Made by a program: the position numbers and the translations under genes. Below, piece by piece: positions 1 to 8,439 of a stretch of DNA of 64,000 nucleotides. Every line of letters begins with the position of its first letter. Position 1 is the stretch's first letter. Location: assembly GCF_051304405.1 (NCBI RefSeq), contig NZ_JBPPGG010000002.1, positions 62,001 through 126,000 of the forward strand, given 5' to 3'. This stretch comes from Pedomonas sp051304405. GTDB lineage: Bacteria > Pseudomonadota > Alphaproteobacteria > Sphingomonadales > Sphingomonadaceae. The notes beneath the pieces were generated by a model that worked only from the letters and a program-made list of their open reading frames with translations, ran no database searches and was not told the origin of the DNA.

Positions 1-552
1 GGCGCGGCTGGCGATGGCGTTTGCGTACCGGGCGACAGCGACGGCGCGGGCGTTCACCGCCGGGTCCATCGGCGCGTTGATGTTGGGGCCGTGGGCGAAG
101 GCTTCGCCCCACCAGCACATGGCGCACTGCGGGTCGAGCCGCTGCGCCTCGCGGAAGTAGCGGATCGCCTCGGCGTGGTTGAAGCCGTAGGTGAGGGCCA
201 GTCCCTGATCGAAATAGCGCTGCGCCAGGGGGTTGGAGGTGGTGACGGGGACATGGACGGACTCCAGCCCTTCCAGCAGGGGCGGAGGCTGCGGGGCATC
301 GGCGTTCGGCTCGCGCGCCTGCGCTGCCCGGCTGAAGGCGAGGGCGGCCTGCAACCGCTGGCGCAGGGTGGTGCCGGGTGCTCCTGTGCCGCCGCAGAGC
401 TGGCGCAGCTGGGCGGTGGGGTCAAGCGCGTCCAGCGCGGCCTGTGAGGGCTGGAGGAGGGAATTCGGCGCGGTGCTGGCGGTGAGGCCCGCGACGGCGC
501 ACACGGGAAGGACCGTGACAAGCCACTTCAGGGGGCGGCGTGCTCCTTGCAT
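1..552 (-). CDS. TPR-containing exported protein, C-terminus beyond window edge
   Basis: An open frame starts at an ATG at 552 and runs off the left edge, giving 184 codons with no stop. The first ~28 residues (MQGARRPLKWLVTVLPVCAV...) have a basic start and a hydrophobic stretch like a signal peptide. From about residue 110 comes a TPR-like motif (FDQGLALTYGFNHAEAIRYF) followed by REAQRLDPQCAMCWWGEAFA and then HGPNINAPMD. This block recurs in large, poorly characterised TPR proteins of Proteobacteria and Bacteroidetes. The two Cys of CAMC resemble a thiol or heme pair but lack the His of CXXCH. No specific function is assigned. The protein is truncated only by the window. Confidence 0.8.
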   Translation of the reverse strand, partial: MQGARRPLKWLVTVLPVCAVAGLTASTAPNSLLQPSQAALDALDPTAQLRQLCGGTGAPGTTLRQRLQAALAFSRAAQAREPNADAPQPPPLLEGLESVHVPVTTSNPLAQRYFDQGLALTYGFNHAEAIRYFREAQRLDPQCAMCWWGEAFAHGPNINAPMDPAVNARAVAVARYANAIASRA

Positions 553-793
553 GACGACCCATGCCTTTCAGAGGGCGACCTGGAGACACAGGAAAAGTAG
601 ACACAGGCAGACGAGCCCTCTGGGCGCCGGAAACGCGCGGGCCTACTTGTGGTTGCACGCCGTAGGGGAAAGGACACCGCAGTTCGCCGCAACGCCGGGA
701 AGCGGCGTCCTGGTGCCCTTCCCCCCCCAGAGAACACACACGCCGAAGGAACGCACAAGGAAGAACGCTGACGAAGACCACGATCCAGCGCGG

Positions 794-1408
794 TCAGCGC
801 TTCCGCCGCTGCCGGGTTCCGGCGAGGCCGAGCAGGCCCGTGCCGAGGAGGCCAAGGGTCAGAGGCTCGGGGACGGCTTCGACGGGGGCCGTGCGATCGA
901 AGGAAATGCGCAGGTCATCCAGCACGGCGATGTCGTCGTTCAGGGCGCCGAAGGTGAGCATTTTCAGACCGCTCCAGCTCACGTCCAGAAACACCGGCGC
1001 GGAGGACGTGATGGCGAAGTCCACCGAAATGTCCGGCAACTCATCGCCATCATCCAGGTAACCGGTCACATAGGCGGTGCCGGTTTCAAACCGGCCGGAG
1101 GTGAACCATCCGCCCTCGAAGGTGAAGGTGCCGGATGGGGCCTTGATGAGCACAGGGCCAACGTATGTGGAGATGGCGGCTTTTTCTCCGGAGACGACGC
1201 CATTTTCGTAACCCGTGCCAGGCAAGGCCGGCCCCAGAATCGCGTACACATTCTCCCAGTTCAGTCCGGCATATCCGTTGGGGATGGGGGCCTCGGCCAG
1301 AGACAGGTTATCGATCACCACGCCCTCGAAATCGATGATGTCCGCATGGGCAGGGGCGAACGCCAGGGCCGTGGTCACAAAAAATGTGGCAGCCAGTAAC
1401 GATTTCAT
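794..1408 (-). CDS. PEP-CTERM sorting-domain exported protein
   Basis: 204 residues. The start is the ATG at 1408 because GGAGAG lies six bases upstream and the protein then opens with a clean signal peptide (MKSLLAATFFVTTALAFAPAHA). A codon ten residues upstream is open but has no ribosome site. The body is beta-rich with many Gly and Asp. The C-terminus is a PEP-CTERM tail: VPEP, a hydrophobic segment, then RRKR. This tail is recognised by exosortase/EpsH systems linked to exopolysaccharide export. No exosortase or archaeosortase gene lies in the window. The passenger domain is not recognised. It appears monocistronic and has an AT-rich upstream region. Confidence 0.85.
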   Translation of the reverse strand: MKSLLAATFFVTTALAFAPAHADIIDFEGVVIDNLSLAEAPIPNGYAGLNWENVYAILGPALPGTGYENGVVSGEKAAISTYVGPVLIKAPSGTFTFEGGWFTSGRFETGTAYVTGYLDDGDELPDISVDFAITSSAPVFLDVSWSGLKMLTFGALNDDIAVLDDLRISFDRTAPVEAVPEPLTLGLLGTGLLGLAGTRQRRKR

Positions 1409-1461
1409 TTTGCTCTCCGATGCAAGTGTGGGTTGCATCGTGCTGGAAGCAAAACAAATGC

Positions 1462-1494
1462 CAGTTGAAATATTTCAAATATATCAGTTGAAAA
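1462..1494. promoter_or_regulatory. AT-rich palindrome and direct repeat upstream of the PEP-CTERM gene
   Basis: A perfect 14-bp palindrome TTGAAATATTTCAA occupies 1465-1478. CAGTTGAAA occurs at 1462-1470 and again at 1485-1493, 23 bp apart (two helical turns). The stretch is far more AT-rich than its surroundings and lies about 55-85 bp upstream of the PEP-CTERM start codon. It looks like an operator or promoter. The binding protein is unknown. Confidence 0.45.
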
Positions 1495-1659
1495 TGGTTA
1501 ATTTGATCGTCGCCCTGTCAATCTCTCCGACACTCGCGAAACAAAATCGCGGTTAATCCGGACAGACTTTCCCTGCATTTTCTGTTGAACCACGCCGGCT
1601 CTTCCGCGCAGGCGCGGGGGAGGGCGGCCCCCTCCGGACTCCCGGCGCGGCGGGCGGGC

Positions 1660-3153
1660 TCAGAACTGTTCGGGCAGGTGGTCTTCTTCCGCCAGGTCGG
1701 CGAACTTGGTGGTTTCCTTGTGGAAGTGCACGTTGACGATGCCGGTGGCGCCGTGACGCTGCTTGGCGACGATGATCTCGGCGCGGCCGCGGATGCGCTC
1801 GCCCTTTTCCATCCACTGGATGAACTTGTCCGTGCCTTCCTCCGGCTTCTTCTGCGCGTGGTAGTATTCGTCGCGATAGACGAACAGCACGATATCCGCG
1901 TCCTGCTCGATGGAGCCGGATTCGCGCAGGTCGGCGAGCTGGGGCCGCTTGTCCTCGCGGTTTTCCACCTGACGGGAGAGCTGGGAGAGGGCGATCACCG
2001 GAACGTTCAGCTCCTTGGCGAGGGTCTTGAGCCCTCGGGTGATCTCCGACAGCTCCTGCACGCGGTTGCCGTCGCCGCCGGCCCGGCCGGAGCCCTGAAG
2101 CAGCTGGAGGTAGTCGACCACGATCAGGCCGATGCCCTTCTGGCGCTTCATGCGGCGGGCGCGGGTGCGCAGCGCCGCGATGGTGAGGCCCGGGGTATCG
2201 TCGATGTAGAGCGGCAGGTCTTCCAGCTCCTGCGCGGCGCGGGCGAGCTTGAGGAACTGCTGCTCGTTGATCTTGCCCATGCGGAGCAGCTCGCCCGAGA
2301 TGCCGCTCTCCTCGGCGAGGATACGGGTGGCCAGCTGGTCGGCGGACATTTCGAGGCTGAAGAACGCCACCGCCGCGCCGGAGGACTTCTCCAGCGGCAC
2401 ACCCTGGGACACGTCCAGCCGCGCCCGCTGGGCCGCCGCGAAGGCGATGTTGGTGGCGAGCGCGGTCTTGCCCATGCCGGGGCGTCCGGCAAGGATGATG
2501 AGGTCCGAGTTGTGCAGGCCGCCCATCTTCTCGTTGAGCGAGGTGAGGCCCGTGGTGATGCCCGACAGGTGGCCGCCCGACTTGTAGGCCTTCTCGGCGA
2601 TCTCCACCGCGATGCGGGTGGCGTCGCGGAACTCCTTCATGCCGCCGGAGATCTCGCCCTGCTCCGCCACCTTGTAGAGGGCGACTTCGGCCTCCTGGAT
2701 CTGGGCCTGCGGGTCGAGGTCGCGGCTGGTATCGAGCGCCTGCTCCACCATGCTGCGGCCGACGCGAATCAGTTCGCGCAACAAGGCGAAGTCGTAGATC
2801 TGCTGGGCGAAGTCCCGCGCGCCGAACAGCGCCGCCGTGTTGGCCGCCAGAGTCGCGAGGTAGGCCGGGCCGCCCAGCTCGGCCATGGCCTCGTCCTTCT
2901 CGAACAGAGGCTTCAGCGTGACCGGATTCGCCACCAGGTTGCGGTCCACCGTCCGCAGAATGGCGGAATAGATCCGCCCGTGCAGCTCCTCGTAGAAATG
3001 CTCGGGACGCAGCTTGATCTGCACGTCCTCAACCAGGCGGTTGTCGATGAGCAGCGCGCCCAGCAGAGCCTGCTCAGCCTCCAGGTTGTGGGGGAGGCTG
3101 ACGCTCGCCAGAGCGTCGGCATGCGACGGAGAAGGGACAGGTGCGAGTGCCAT
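1660..3153 (-). CDS. dnaB: Replicative DNA helicase DnaB
   Basis: 497 residues, normal for DnaB and without an intein. The N-terminal helical domain starts LPHNLEAEQALLGALL. After a linker comes the RecA-like ATPase with Walker A GRPGMGKT at residues 223-230, the Walker B-type VVDYLQLL, and LADLRESGSIEQDADIVLF near the end. It forms the hexameric ring helicase that unwinds the fork and recruits primase. It lies downstream of rpsF-rpsR-rplI on the same strand, a common proteobacterial order, but a strong terminator after rplI (3305-3334) suggests its own promoter in the ~150 bp before it. A DciA-type helicase loader gene is at 22553-23149. Confidence 0.97.
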   Translation of the reverse strand: MALAPVPSPSHADALASVSLPHNLEAEQALLGALLIDNRLVEDVQIKLRPEHFYEELHGRIYSAILRTVDRNLVANPVTLKPLFEKDEAMAELGGPAYLATLAANTAALFGARDFAQQIYDFALLRELIRVGRSMVEQALDTSRDLDPQAQIQEAEVALYKVAEQGEISGGMKEFRDATRIAVEIAEKAYKSGGHLSGITTGLTSLNEKMGGLHNSDLIILAGRPGMGKTALATNIAFAAAQRARLDVSQGVPLEKSSGAAVAFFSLEMSADQLATRILAEESGISGELLRMGKINEQQFLKLARAAQELEDLPLYIDDTPGLTIAALRTRARRMKRQKGIGLIVVDYLQLLQGSGRAGGDGNRVQELSEITRGLKTLAKELNVPVIALSQLSRQVENREDKRPQLADLRESGSIEQDADIVLFVYRDEYYHAQKKPEEGTDKFIQWMEKGERIRGRAEIIVAKQRHGATGIVNVHFHKETTKFADLAEEDHLPEQF

Positions 3154-3304
3154 AGGGACTCAGGAACCTACACGCTTGCGACGCCAAACCCAAGGGCCTC
3201 GCCTCGCGCCTTGAGACGAAAGCCGGAAAATGAACGGCGAGCGTTCGTGGTTTGTTCCTTTCCTGCGGCGGCAAACCCGCGGAACCAGCCGGGGAGGGGG
3301 CAAA

Positions 3305-3334
3305 GAAAAACGCCGCCCGGAGGACCGGACGGCG
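3305..3334 (-). terminator. Rho-independent terminator after rplI
   Basis: Arms CGCCGCCCGG (3311-3320) and CCGGACGGCG (3325-3334) pair over a 4-nt loop with one G-U. On the minus strand the stem is followed by TTTTTC. It closes the rpsF-rpsR-rplI operon. Confidence 0.85.
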
Positions 3335-3364
3335 CTTTTCCAAACCTTGCAAGGCCGAAGAGGC

Positions 3365-3949
3365 TTACGCCTCGGCAGCCTCGTCGCCCTCGGCAGCTTC
3401 CGGAGCGGCTTCGGCCTCGGCGGTCTCTTCCACCGGCGCTTCTTCCACTTCTTCCGCTTCCTTGGTCACGTCCACGCCCTTGGCCTGGAGCTCGGCTTCA
3501 TCGTGCGAGCGGGCCACGTTGACCGTGATGGTCTCGACCACCTCGGGGTGCAGGGCAATGCGGACGGTGTACAGGCCAAGCGACTTGATCGGACGATCGA
3601 GCACGACCTGGCTCTTGGCGATGGCGACGCCCGAGGCCTCGGAGAGGGTCTCGGCGATGTCGCGGCTCGACACCGAACCGTAGAGCAGGCCGGTGTTGCC
3701 GGCCTGACGGATGAGGACGATCGCCTTGCCGGCAACCTTGGTGGCCTGCTCGGCGGCAGCCTCGCGGCGCTTCTGGTTCTCGGCCTCGATGTGGGCGCGC
3801 TGGGCCTCGAAGAACCGCTTGTTCTCCTCGGTGGCGCGGAGCGCCTTGCGCTTCGGCAGCAGGTAGTTGCGGGCGTAACCCGGCTTCACCGACACGATGT
3901 CGCCGATGGTGCCGAGCTTCTCAACCCGTTCCAGAAGGATCAGTTCCAT
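3365..3949 (-). CDS. rplI: 50S ribosomal protein L9 with acidic C-terminal extension
   Basis: 194 residues against about 150 for typical L9. The N-terminal rRNA-binding domain is intact (MELILLERVEKLGTIGDIVS, then GYARNYLLPKRKAL), followed by the long connecting helix and the C-terminal domain to about residue 150. The last ~40 residues are an Ala/Glu-rich acidic tail (EEVEEAPVEETAEAEAAPEA...), a feature found in a number of alphaproteobacterial L9 proteins. L9 binds 23S rRNA near L1 and limits frame slippage. It is the third gene of rpsF-rpsR-rplI, 12 bp after rpsR. Confidence 0.97.
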   Translation of the reverse strand: MELILLERVEKLGTIGDIVSVKPGYARNYLLPKRKALRATEENKRFFEAQRAHIEAENQKRREAAAEQATKVAGKAIVLIRQAGNTGLLYGSVSSRDIAETLSEASGVAIAKSQVVLDRPIKSLGLYTVRIALHPEVVETITVNVARSHDEAELQAKGVDVTKEAEEVEEAPVEETAEAEAAPEAAEGDEAAEA

Positions 3950-3961
3950 GGGGGCGCCTCC

Positions 3962-4186
3962 TTACTGGACCAGGAACGGCAGCAGGCCGATGTGACGGGC
4001 GCGCTTGATGGCCCGGGCCAGCTCACGCTGCTTCTTGGTCGAAACCGCCGTGATGCGCGAGGGGACGATCTTGCCGCGCTCCGACACGAAGCCGCTCAGC
4101 AGACGGACGTCCTTGTAATCGATCTTGGGCGCGTTCTTGCCCGAGAACGGGCAGCTCTTGCGCCGACGGAAAAACGGTTTTGCCAT
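3962..4186 (-). CDS. rpsR: 30S ribosomal protein S18
   Basis: 74 residues, full length for S18. Family signatures include the basic N-terminus MAKPFFRRRKSCPFSG, the segment IDYKDVRLLSGFVSERGKI and the C-terminal TKKQRELARAIKRARHIGLL. S18 forms a heterodimer with S6 on the 30S platform, and its gene follows rpsF by 14 bp, as expected for co-translation of the pair. Confidence 0.98.
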   Translation of the reverse strand: MAKPFFRRRKSCPFSGKNAPKIDYKDVRLLSGFVSERGKIVPSRITAVSTKKQRELARAIKRARHIGLLPFLVQ

Positions 4187-4200
4187 AGCTCAAGGCCTCC

Positions 4201-4614
4201 TTAGTGCCGCGGACCACGGCGTTCGCCGCGCTCGCCGCGTTCGCCGCGCTCGCCGCGTTCGCCACGTTCACCACGCTCGCCGCGCTCGCGGTCGTGCTTG
4301 CGCATCATGGCCGACGGGCCGGCTTCCAGCTCGTCAACGCGGATGGTCATGTACCGCAGCACGTCTTCGTTCAGCGCCACGTTGCGCTCCAGCTCGGCCA
4401 CGGCGGCGGCGGGCGCTTCGATGTTGAACAGGACGTAGTGGGCCTTGCGGTTCTTGCGAATGCGGTAGGCGATGGTCTTCAGGCCCCAGTACTCGGTCTT
4501 GGTGACCTTGCCACCGCCGGCCTCGACGATCTTCGTGAACTGGTCGGCCAGACCATCGACCTGGGCGGTCGCAAGGTCCTGGCGGGCCAGGAAGACATGC
4601 TCGTAAAACGGCAT
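4201..4614 (-). CDS. rpsF: 30S ribosomal protein S6 with Gly-Glu-Arg repeat tail
   Basis: 137 residues. Residues 1-~105 are the S6 ferredoxin-like fold (MPFYEHVFLARQDL..., YWGLKTIAYRIRKNRKAHYV, VLRYMTIRVDEL). The C-terminus is a charged extension with seven consecutive GER tripeptides ending RRGPRH. In E. coli, S6 carries a C-terminal glutamate tail added by RimK; here the encoded tail is itself Arg/Glu-rich. RBS AGAGGAGA precedes the ATG. First gene of rpsF-rpsR-rplI. Confidence 0.97.
   Translation of the reverse strand: MPFYEHVFLARQDLATAQVDGLADQFTKIVEAGGGKVTKTEYWGLKTIAYRIRKNRKAHYVLFNIEAPAAAVAELERNVALNEDVLRYMTIRVDELEAGPSAMMRKHDRERGERGERGERGERGERGERGERRGPRH
4219..4281 (-). repeat. rpsF: 9-bp tandem repeat encoding (GER)x7 in rpsF
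   Basis: Seven tandem 9-bp units of the gcgttcgcc/gcgctcgcc type alternate codons in an 18-bp super-period. All are in frame within rpsF. Such an array can gain or lose units without a frameshift, so the S6 tail length may vary between strains. Confidence 0.85.
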
Positions 4615-4681
4615 GTGCTGCTCTCCTCTGTTGCCGATCGCTGGTGCCGGGCAATCCGGTCACCCCTCCGGCTGGCTGCGG

Positions 4682-4723
4682 GAAAAACACATGGCGGGGA
4701 ACCGGCAAAGGCTCCCCGCCATG
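4682..4723 (-). terminator. Terminator after the exported TPR gene
   Basis: A perfect 11-bp stem, CATGGCGGGGA (4690-4700) with TCCCCGCCATG (4713-4723), has a 12-nt loop. On the minus strand it is followed by TGTTTTTCCC. It separates the 4768-5898 gene from rpsF. Confidence 0.85.
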
Positions 4724-4767
4724 AGGGTTGTCTCATGCCGCAACTGCGGCAGGAACGCAAGGATAAA

Positions 4768-5898
4768 TCAGGCGGCCTTCTTGGTGCTGGAGTACAGCGA
4801 CCACAGCGAGGCCACTTCCTCGAAGCCCTTGCCCTTCACCTGGGCCAGAGTCGCCTTGGCGGCGGCGGCCTGACCGGCGCGCACCTGGGCGATGCCCTTC
4901 AGCAGCAGCGCCTCCGGCGTGGAGCCGGCCTTGGCGAAGGTGGCGGCGGCCACGTCATACTGGCCGAGGCCGTAGTAGGTCTTGCCCGCCGTCAGCAGGT
5001 CCGCCGGGTTCTTGGACGCGGCCATCTTGGCCACCTGGGCCTGGGCCTGGCTGGCGCGGGTCTCGACGCCCTTCAGGGTGTTCTGGGTGCGCGCATCGTT
5101 CGGCAGCTTGCCCTTCTCGATGCCCGCCTTCATGGCCTGGTAGCCAAGGCCCGGCGCGCCATTGGTGGCGGCCAGCTGGACGTACTCGTTGTACTCGGTG
5201 ACCGAGTCGAGATTGCCGGTGGCGTCGATCAGCAGGTACAGGCCGAGCTTGGCGGCCGGCGGCATCTGCTCGCCGCGCAGGTTGTACAGCAGCGCCTTCC
5301 AGTTGGCGGGCGACGGGTCGACGCGGATCAGCTGCTCGACGGTCTTGAGGTAGCCTTCCTTGTCACCCGCGCGGTACTGGGCGCCGGCAAGGCCTTCCAG
5401 ATACTGCTTCTTCGGGCCGCCGGAGGCGATCAGCTTCTTGTAGGCCGAAGCGGCCTGGGCGTGCTGATTCAGCTTCACGTAGGACTGCGCCACGATCAGC
5501 TGCATGTCGGCGCTGGTCGACTTGGACGCAACCTGCACGGCCTTCTGGTACTGGCCGGCCTGATAGTAGAGCGGAGCGATCTGGTTCGGCGTGGCGCCGA
5601 CAGCCTCAAGCTCCTTCGCGGCCGCCGCAAACTGACCGGTGGACGTGTAGACGTAGGCCGCAGCCTCGCCCACCTTCTTCTTCTCGAAGTCCGTCTTGGC
5701 GGCCTTGCGGGCTTCCTCGATCTTGGCGGTCGCAACCGCAGTCTGGCGCTTCTTGGCAGCGGCCATGGCGTCCTGGAGCGGTTTGCCCACCGCCTGGCTG
5801 AGCTGCTGCGCCACCGCCGGGGTGGAAACAGCAACCAGGGCGATCGGAGACGCGGTGGCCAGCGCCAGGGCCAATCCTAGGGTCGGAACTCGGAACAT
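4768..5898 (-). CDS. Periplasmic TPR-like protein of unknown function
   Basis: 376 residues. A signal peptide (hydrophobic residues 5-25, probable cleavage after STPAVA) is followed by helix pairs with TPR-like spacing: AAAYVYTSTGQFAAAAKEL, PLYYQAGQYQKAVQVA, AQSYVKLNQHAQAASAYKKL, AGKTYYGLGQYDVAAATFAK. There are no catalytic motifs. It is probably a periplasmic scaffold or assembly factor. It is transcribed divergently from fabD and upstream of rpsF, from which a strong terminator separates it. I do not recognise a named family. Confidence 0.85.
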   Translation of the reverse strand: MFRVPTLGLALALATASPIALVAVSTPAVAQQLSQAVGKPLQDAMAAAKKRQTAVATAKIEEARKAAKTDFEKKKVGEAAAYVYTSTGQFAAAAKELEAVGATPNQIAPLYYQAGQYQKAVQVASKSTSADMQLIVAQSYVKLNQHAQAASAYKKLIASGGPKKQYLEGLAGAQYRAGDKEGYLKTVEQLIRVDPSPANWKALLYNLRGEQMPPAAKLGLYLLIDATGNLDSVTEYNEYVQLAATNGAPGLGYQAMKAGIEKGKLPNDARTQNTLKGVETRASQAQAQVAKMAASKNPADLLTAGKTYYGLGQYDVAAATFAKAGSTPEALLLKGIAQVRAGQAAAAKATLAQVKGKGFEEVASLWSLYSSTKKAA

Positions 5899-6191
5899 TG
5901 CAGCCTCACGTAATTTTATTACCGATTGGTTGGCCCGGATGGCTTATTTTTCCACCTACCTTGGCCGAGCCGAAGCGCGAACATACCATTCGGGCCGCTC
6001 AGGCAAAGAAAAAAGTTCGATTGACCGTTCCTGCAACGGGGTCAACGGGTGGTTGTTCGCAAATGGAGAACGCCATACGGCCCGCCCCGGTTTCCATGCA
6101 TCCAGCCTTGCCCGGCCGTTGCGCCTTCGTATATGCCCGCATATCAAACCGAACACACACACGGACACCATTGCAGGGAGTGCAGGACTTG
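5899..6191. other. Intergenic region between the exported TPR gene and fabD
   Basis: About 290 bp with two divergent transcription units, so it should hold both promoters. A moderately AT-rich patch lies at 5905-5930. No gene, strong hairpin or convincing sigma-70 match was found. Confidence 0.4.
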
Positions 6192-7130
6192 GTGCGGGCA
6201 TTCGTATTTCCGGGACAGGGCAGTCAGGCCGTCGGCATGGGCAAGGCGCTGCGCGACGCCAGCCAGACCGCTCGCGATGTATTCGGAGAGGTGGACGAGG
6301 CGCTGAAGCAGAATCTCAGCCGCCTGATGCTGGAGGGGCCCAGCGACGAGCTCACCCTGACCGAGAACGCCCAGCCGGCGATCATGGCCGTCTCGCTGGC
6401 CGTGGTGCGGGTGCTGGAGAAGGACGCCGGGGTTCGCCTGGCCGACAAGGCCGCCTACGTGGCCGGCCACAGCCTGGGCGAGTATTCGGCGCTGGCGGCG
6501 GCCGGTGCGTTCGAAATCGCCGACACCGCGCGGCTGCTGAAGCTGCGCGGCCAGGCCATGCAGGCCGCCGTGCCGGTGGGCGAGGGCGCCATGGCGGCCC
6601 TGCTCGGGCTAGACCTGCCCGAGGCGCAGGCGGTGGCCGCCGAGGCGGCGCAGGGTGAAGTCTGCACCGCCGCCAACGACAACGCGCCGGGCCAGGTGGT
6701 GGTCTCCGGCCACAAGGCGGCCGTCGAGCGGGCCATCGAGATCGCCAAGACCAAGGGTGCCAAGCGCGCGCTGCTGCTGCCGGTGTCCGCCCCCTTCCAC
6801 TGCCCGCTGATGCAGCCCGCCGCCGACCGCATGGCCGAGGCGCTGGCGGAGGCTTCCATCCGCGCCCCGTTCGTGCCGGTGGTCGCCAACGTGACCGCCG
6901 CCCCGGTCTCCGACCCGGAAGACATCCGCCGCCAGCTGGTCGAGCAGGTGACCGGCGCGGTGCGCTGGCGCGAAAGCGTGGAGGAGATGGTCCGCCTTGG
7001 CGTCGACACCTTCGTGGAGTGCGGCGCGGGCAAGGTGCTCTCCGGCCTCGTCAAGCGCATCAACCGCGACGTGACCGCCCTGTCCATCGAGACGCCGGAC
7101 GACGTCGAGGCCTTCCTCAAGACCCTCTGA
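6192..7130 (+). CDS. fabD: Malonyl-CoA:ACP transacylase FabD
   Basis: 312 residues from the GTG at 6192, which gives the family start MRAFVFPGQGSQAVGMG. A TTG one codon upstream is an alternative; both GGGAG (6176-6180) and AGGA (6184-6187) are nearby. The catalytic serine is Ser94 in GHSLGEYSA, and the second-half His lies in APFHCPLM. It moves malonyl from CoA to the ACP encoded downstream at 8065, starting fatty acid elongation in the cytoplasm. First gene of fabD-fabG-acpP-fabF, with fabG 28 bp downstream. Confidence 0.96.
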   Translation: MRAFVFPGQGSQAVGMGKALRDASQTARDVFGEVDEALKQNLSRLMLEGPSDELTLTENAQPAIMAVSLAVVRVLEKDAGVRLADKAAYVAGHSLGEYSALAAAGAFEIADTARLLKLRGQAMQAAVPVGEGAMAALLGLDLPEAQAVAAEAAQGEVCTAANDNAPGQVVVSGHKAAVERAIEIAKTKGAKRALLLPVSAPFHCPLMQPAADRMAEALAEASIRAPFVPVVANVTAAPVSDPEDIRRQLVEQVTGAVRWRESVEEMVRLGVDTFVECGAGKVLSGLVKRINRDVTALSIETPDDVEAFLKTL

Positions 7131-7158
7131 CCGCAGCCGTCATTCAAGGAGAATCGTG

Positions 7159-7902
7159 ATGTCTTTGTTCAAGCTTGACGGGCTGCGCGCCCTCGTGACG
7201 GGCGCCTCCGGCGGCCTCGGCAGCGCCATGGCCGAAAGCCTGGCCGCCCACGGCGCGCGCGTCGCCCTCTCGGGCACCCGCCGCGAGGCGCTGGAAGCAG
7301 TGGCGGCGAAGCTGCCGAACGACCCGGTCATCCTGCCGTGCAACCTCTCCGACCCCGCAGCGGTGGAGGGGCTGGTGCCCGCCGCCATCGAGGCGCTCGG
7401 CGGCCTCGACATCGTGGTCAACAACGCGGGCATCACCCGCGACACCCTCATCCTGCGCATGAAGGACGAGGACTGGGCCCAGGTGCTCCAGGTGAACCTG
7501 GAAGCGGCCTTCCGCATCAGCCGCGCGGCGGTGAAGCCGATGATGAAGGCCCGCTTCGGCCGCATCATCAACATCACCTCCATCGTCGGTGTGACCGGCA
7601 ACCCGGGCCAGGTGAACTACGCCGCCTCCAAGGCCGGCCTCATCGGCATGTCCAAGGCGCTGGCGCAGGAAGTGGCCAGCCGCGGCATCACCGTGAACTG
7701 CGTGGCGCCGGGCTTCATCGCCTCGCCGATGACCGACGCGCTGAGCGACGACCAGAAGGCCGCCCTCATGGGCAAGATCCCGGCCGGCCGCCTCGGCGAG
7801 GGCGCCGACGTGGCCGCCGCAGTGGTCTACCTCGCCTCCCGCGAGGCGGGCTACGTCACCGGTCAGACCTTGCATGTCAACGGTGGCATGGCCATGATCT
7901 AA
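7159..7902 (+). CDS. fabG: 3-oxoacyl-ACP reductase FabG
   Basis: 247 residues. The ATG at 7159 is chosen because AAGGAG (7146-7151) is seven bases upstream; a GTG at 7156 is one codon earlier but too close. It is a short-chain dehydrogenase: TGASGGLGSAM nucleotide loop, NNAG, catalytic Ser in NITSIVG (Ser141), and YAASK (Tyr154/Lys158). The C-terminal GGMAMI is typical of FabG. It does the NADPH-dependent beta-ketoacyl-ACP reduction. It sits between fabD and acpP. Confidence 0.97.
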   Translation: MSLFKLDGLRALVTGASGGLGSAMAESLAAHGARVALSGTRREALEAVAAKLPNDPVILPCNLSDPAAVEGLVPAAIEALGGLDIVVNNAGITRDTLILRMKDEDWAQVLQVNLEAAFRISRAAVKPMMKARFGRIINITSIVGVTGNPGQVNYAASKAGLIGMSKALAQEVASRGITVNCVAPGFIASPMTDALSDDQKAALMGKIPAGRLGEGADVAAAVVYLASREAGYVTGQTLHVNGGMAMI

Positions 7903-7920
7903 GGCCTTTTGGCGGGTAAG

Positions 7921-7961
7921 AGCGTTATACTGTCAATTCGATCAGAGGATTGACGCTTTTT
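7921..7961 (+). terminator. Possible weak terminator after fabG
   Basis: TCAAT (7933-7937) pairs with ATTGA (7949-7953), extended by AGCG/CGCT across an unpaired 8-nt bulge, then TTTTTGG follows. It could partly separate fabD-fabG from acpP, which is usually far more expressed. The stem is imperfect. Confidence 0.35.
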
Positions 7962-8064
7962 GGGCTTGTCACGAGCCGTTCGTCGGATTAGTGCCAGCCC
8001 GAATGGTGGATGCGAAATTGGCAACCGCCGCCGGAACAACCTCGTTAAGAATAAGGGACGAGAG

Positions 8065-8301
8065 ATGAGCGATATCGCCGAACGCGTGAAGAAGATCGTT
8101 GTCGAGCACCTGGGCGTGGACGCCTCCAAGGTGACCGAGACCGCCAGCTTCATCGACGATCTGGGCGCGGACAGCCTCGATACGGTCGAGCTGGTCATGG
8201 CGTTTGAAGAGGAATTCGGGGTTGAAATTCCGGACGACGCCGCCGAGAAGATCCTGACCGTGAAGGACGCGATCGACTACATCCAGGCGAACGCGCAGTA
8301 A
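8065..8301 (+). CDS. acpP: Acyl carrier protein
   Basis: 78 residues, standard ACP length. The ATG at 8065 has AGGGACGAG upstream; the frame is open further back but that part lacks ACP homology. Ser37 in GADSLDTVEL is the phosphopantetheine site. The protein is acidic with four predicted helices. It is the shared acyl carrier for the fab enzymes encoded on both sides. Confidence 0.98.
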   Translation: MSDIAERVKKIVVEHLGVDASKVTETASFIDDLGADSLDTVELVMAFEEEFGVEIPDDAAEKILTVKDAIDYIQANAQ

Positions 8302-8344
8302 GAGTCCGCATGGGTGTTGTTTTGCCCGTGACGGAGTGAGATTC

Positions 8345-8379
8345 ACGGCCCTCCAGGCATGGGGGGCCGTTCTCGTTTT
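8345..8379 (+). terminator. Terminator after acpP
   Basis: Arms ACGGCCCTCC (8345-8354) and GGGGGGCCGT (8361-8370) enclose a 6-nt loop with one G-U pair. The stem is followed by TCTCGTTTTA. Confidence 0.75.
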
Positions 8380-8439
8380 AATCAAGGTCCGGCCGCGCAC
8401 CGTGTTCGGATGGACTTGTAAGTTGAAGGAGGCGGAGAC

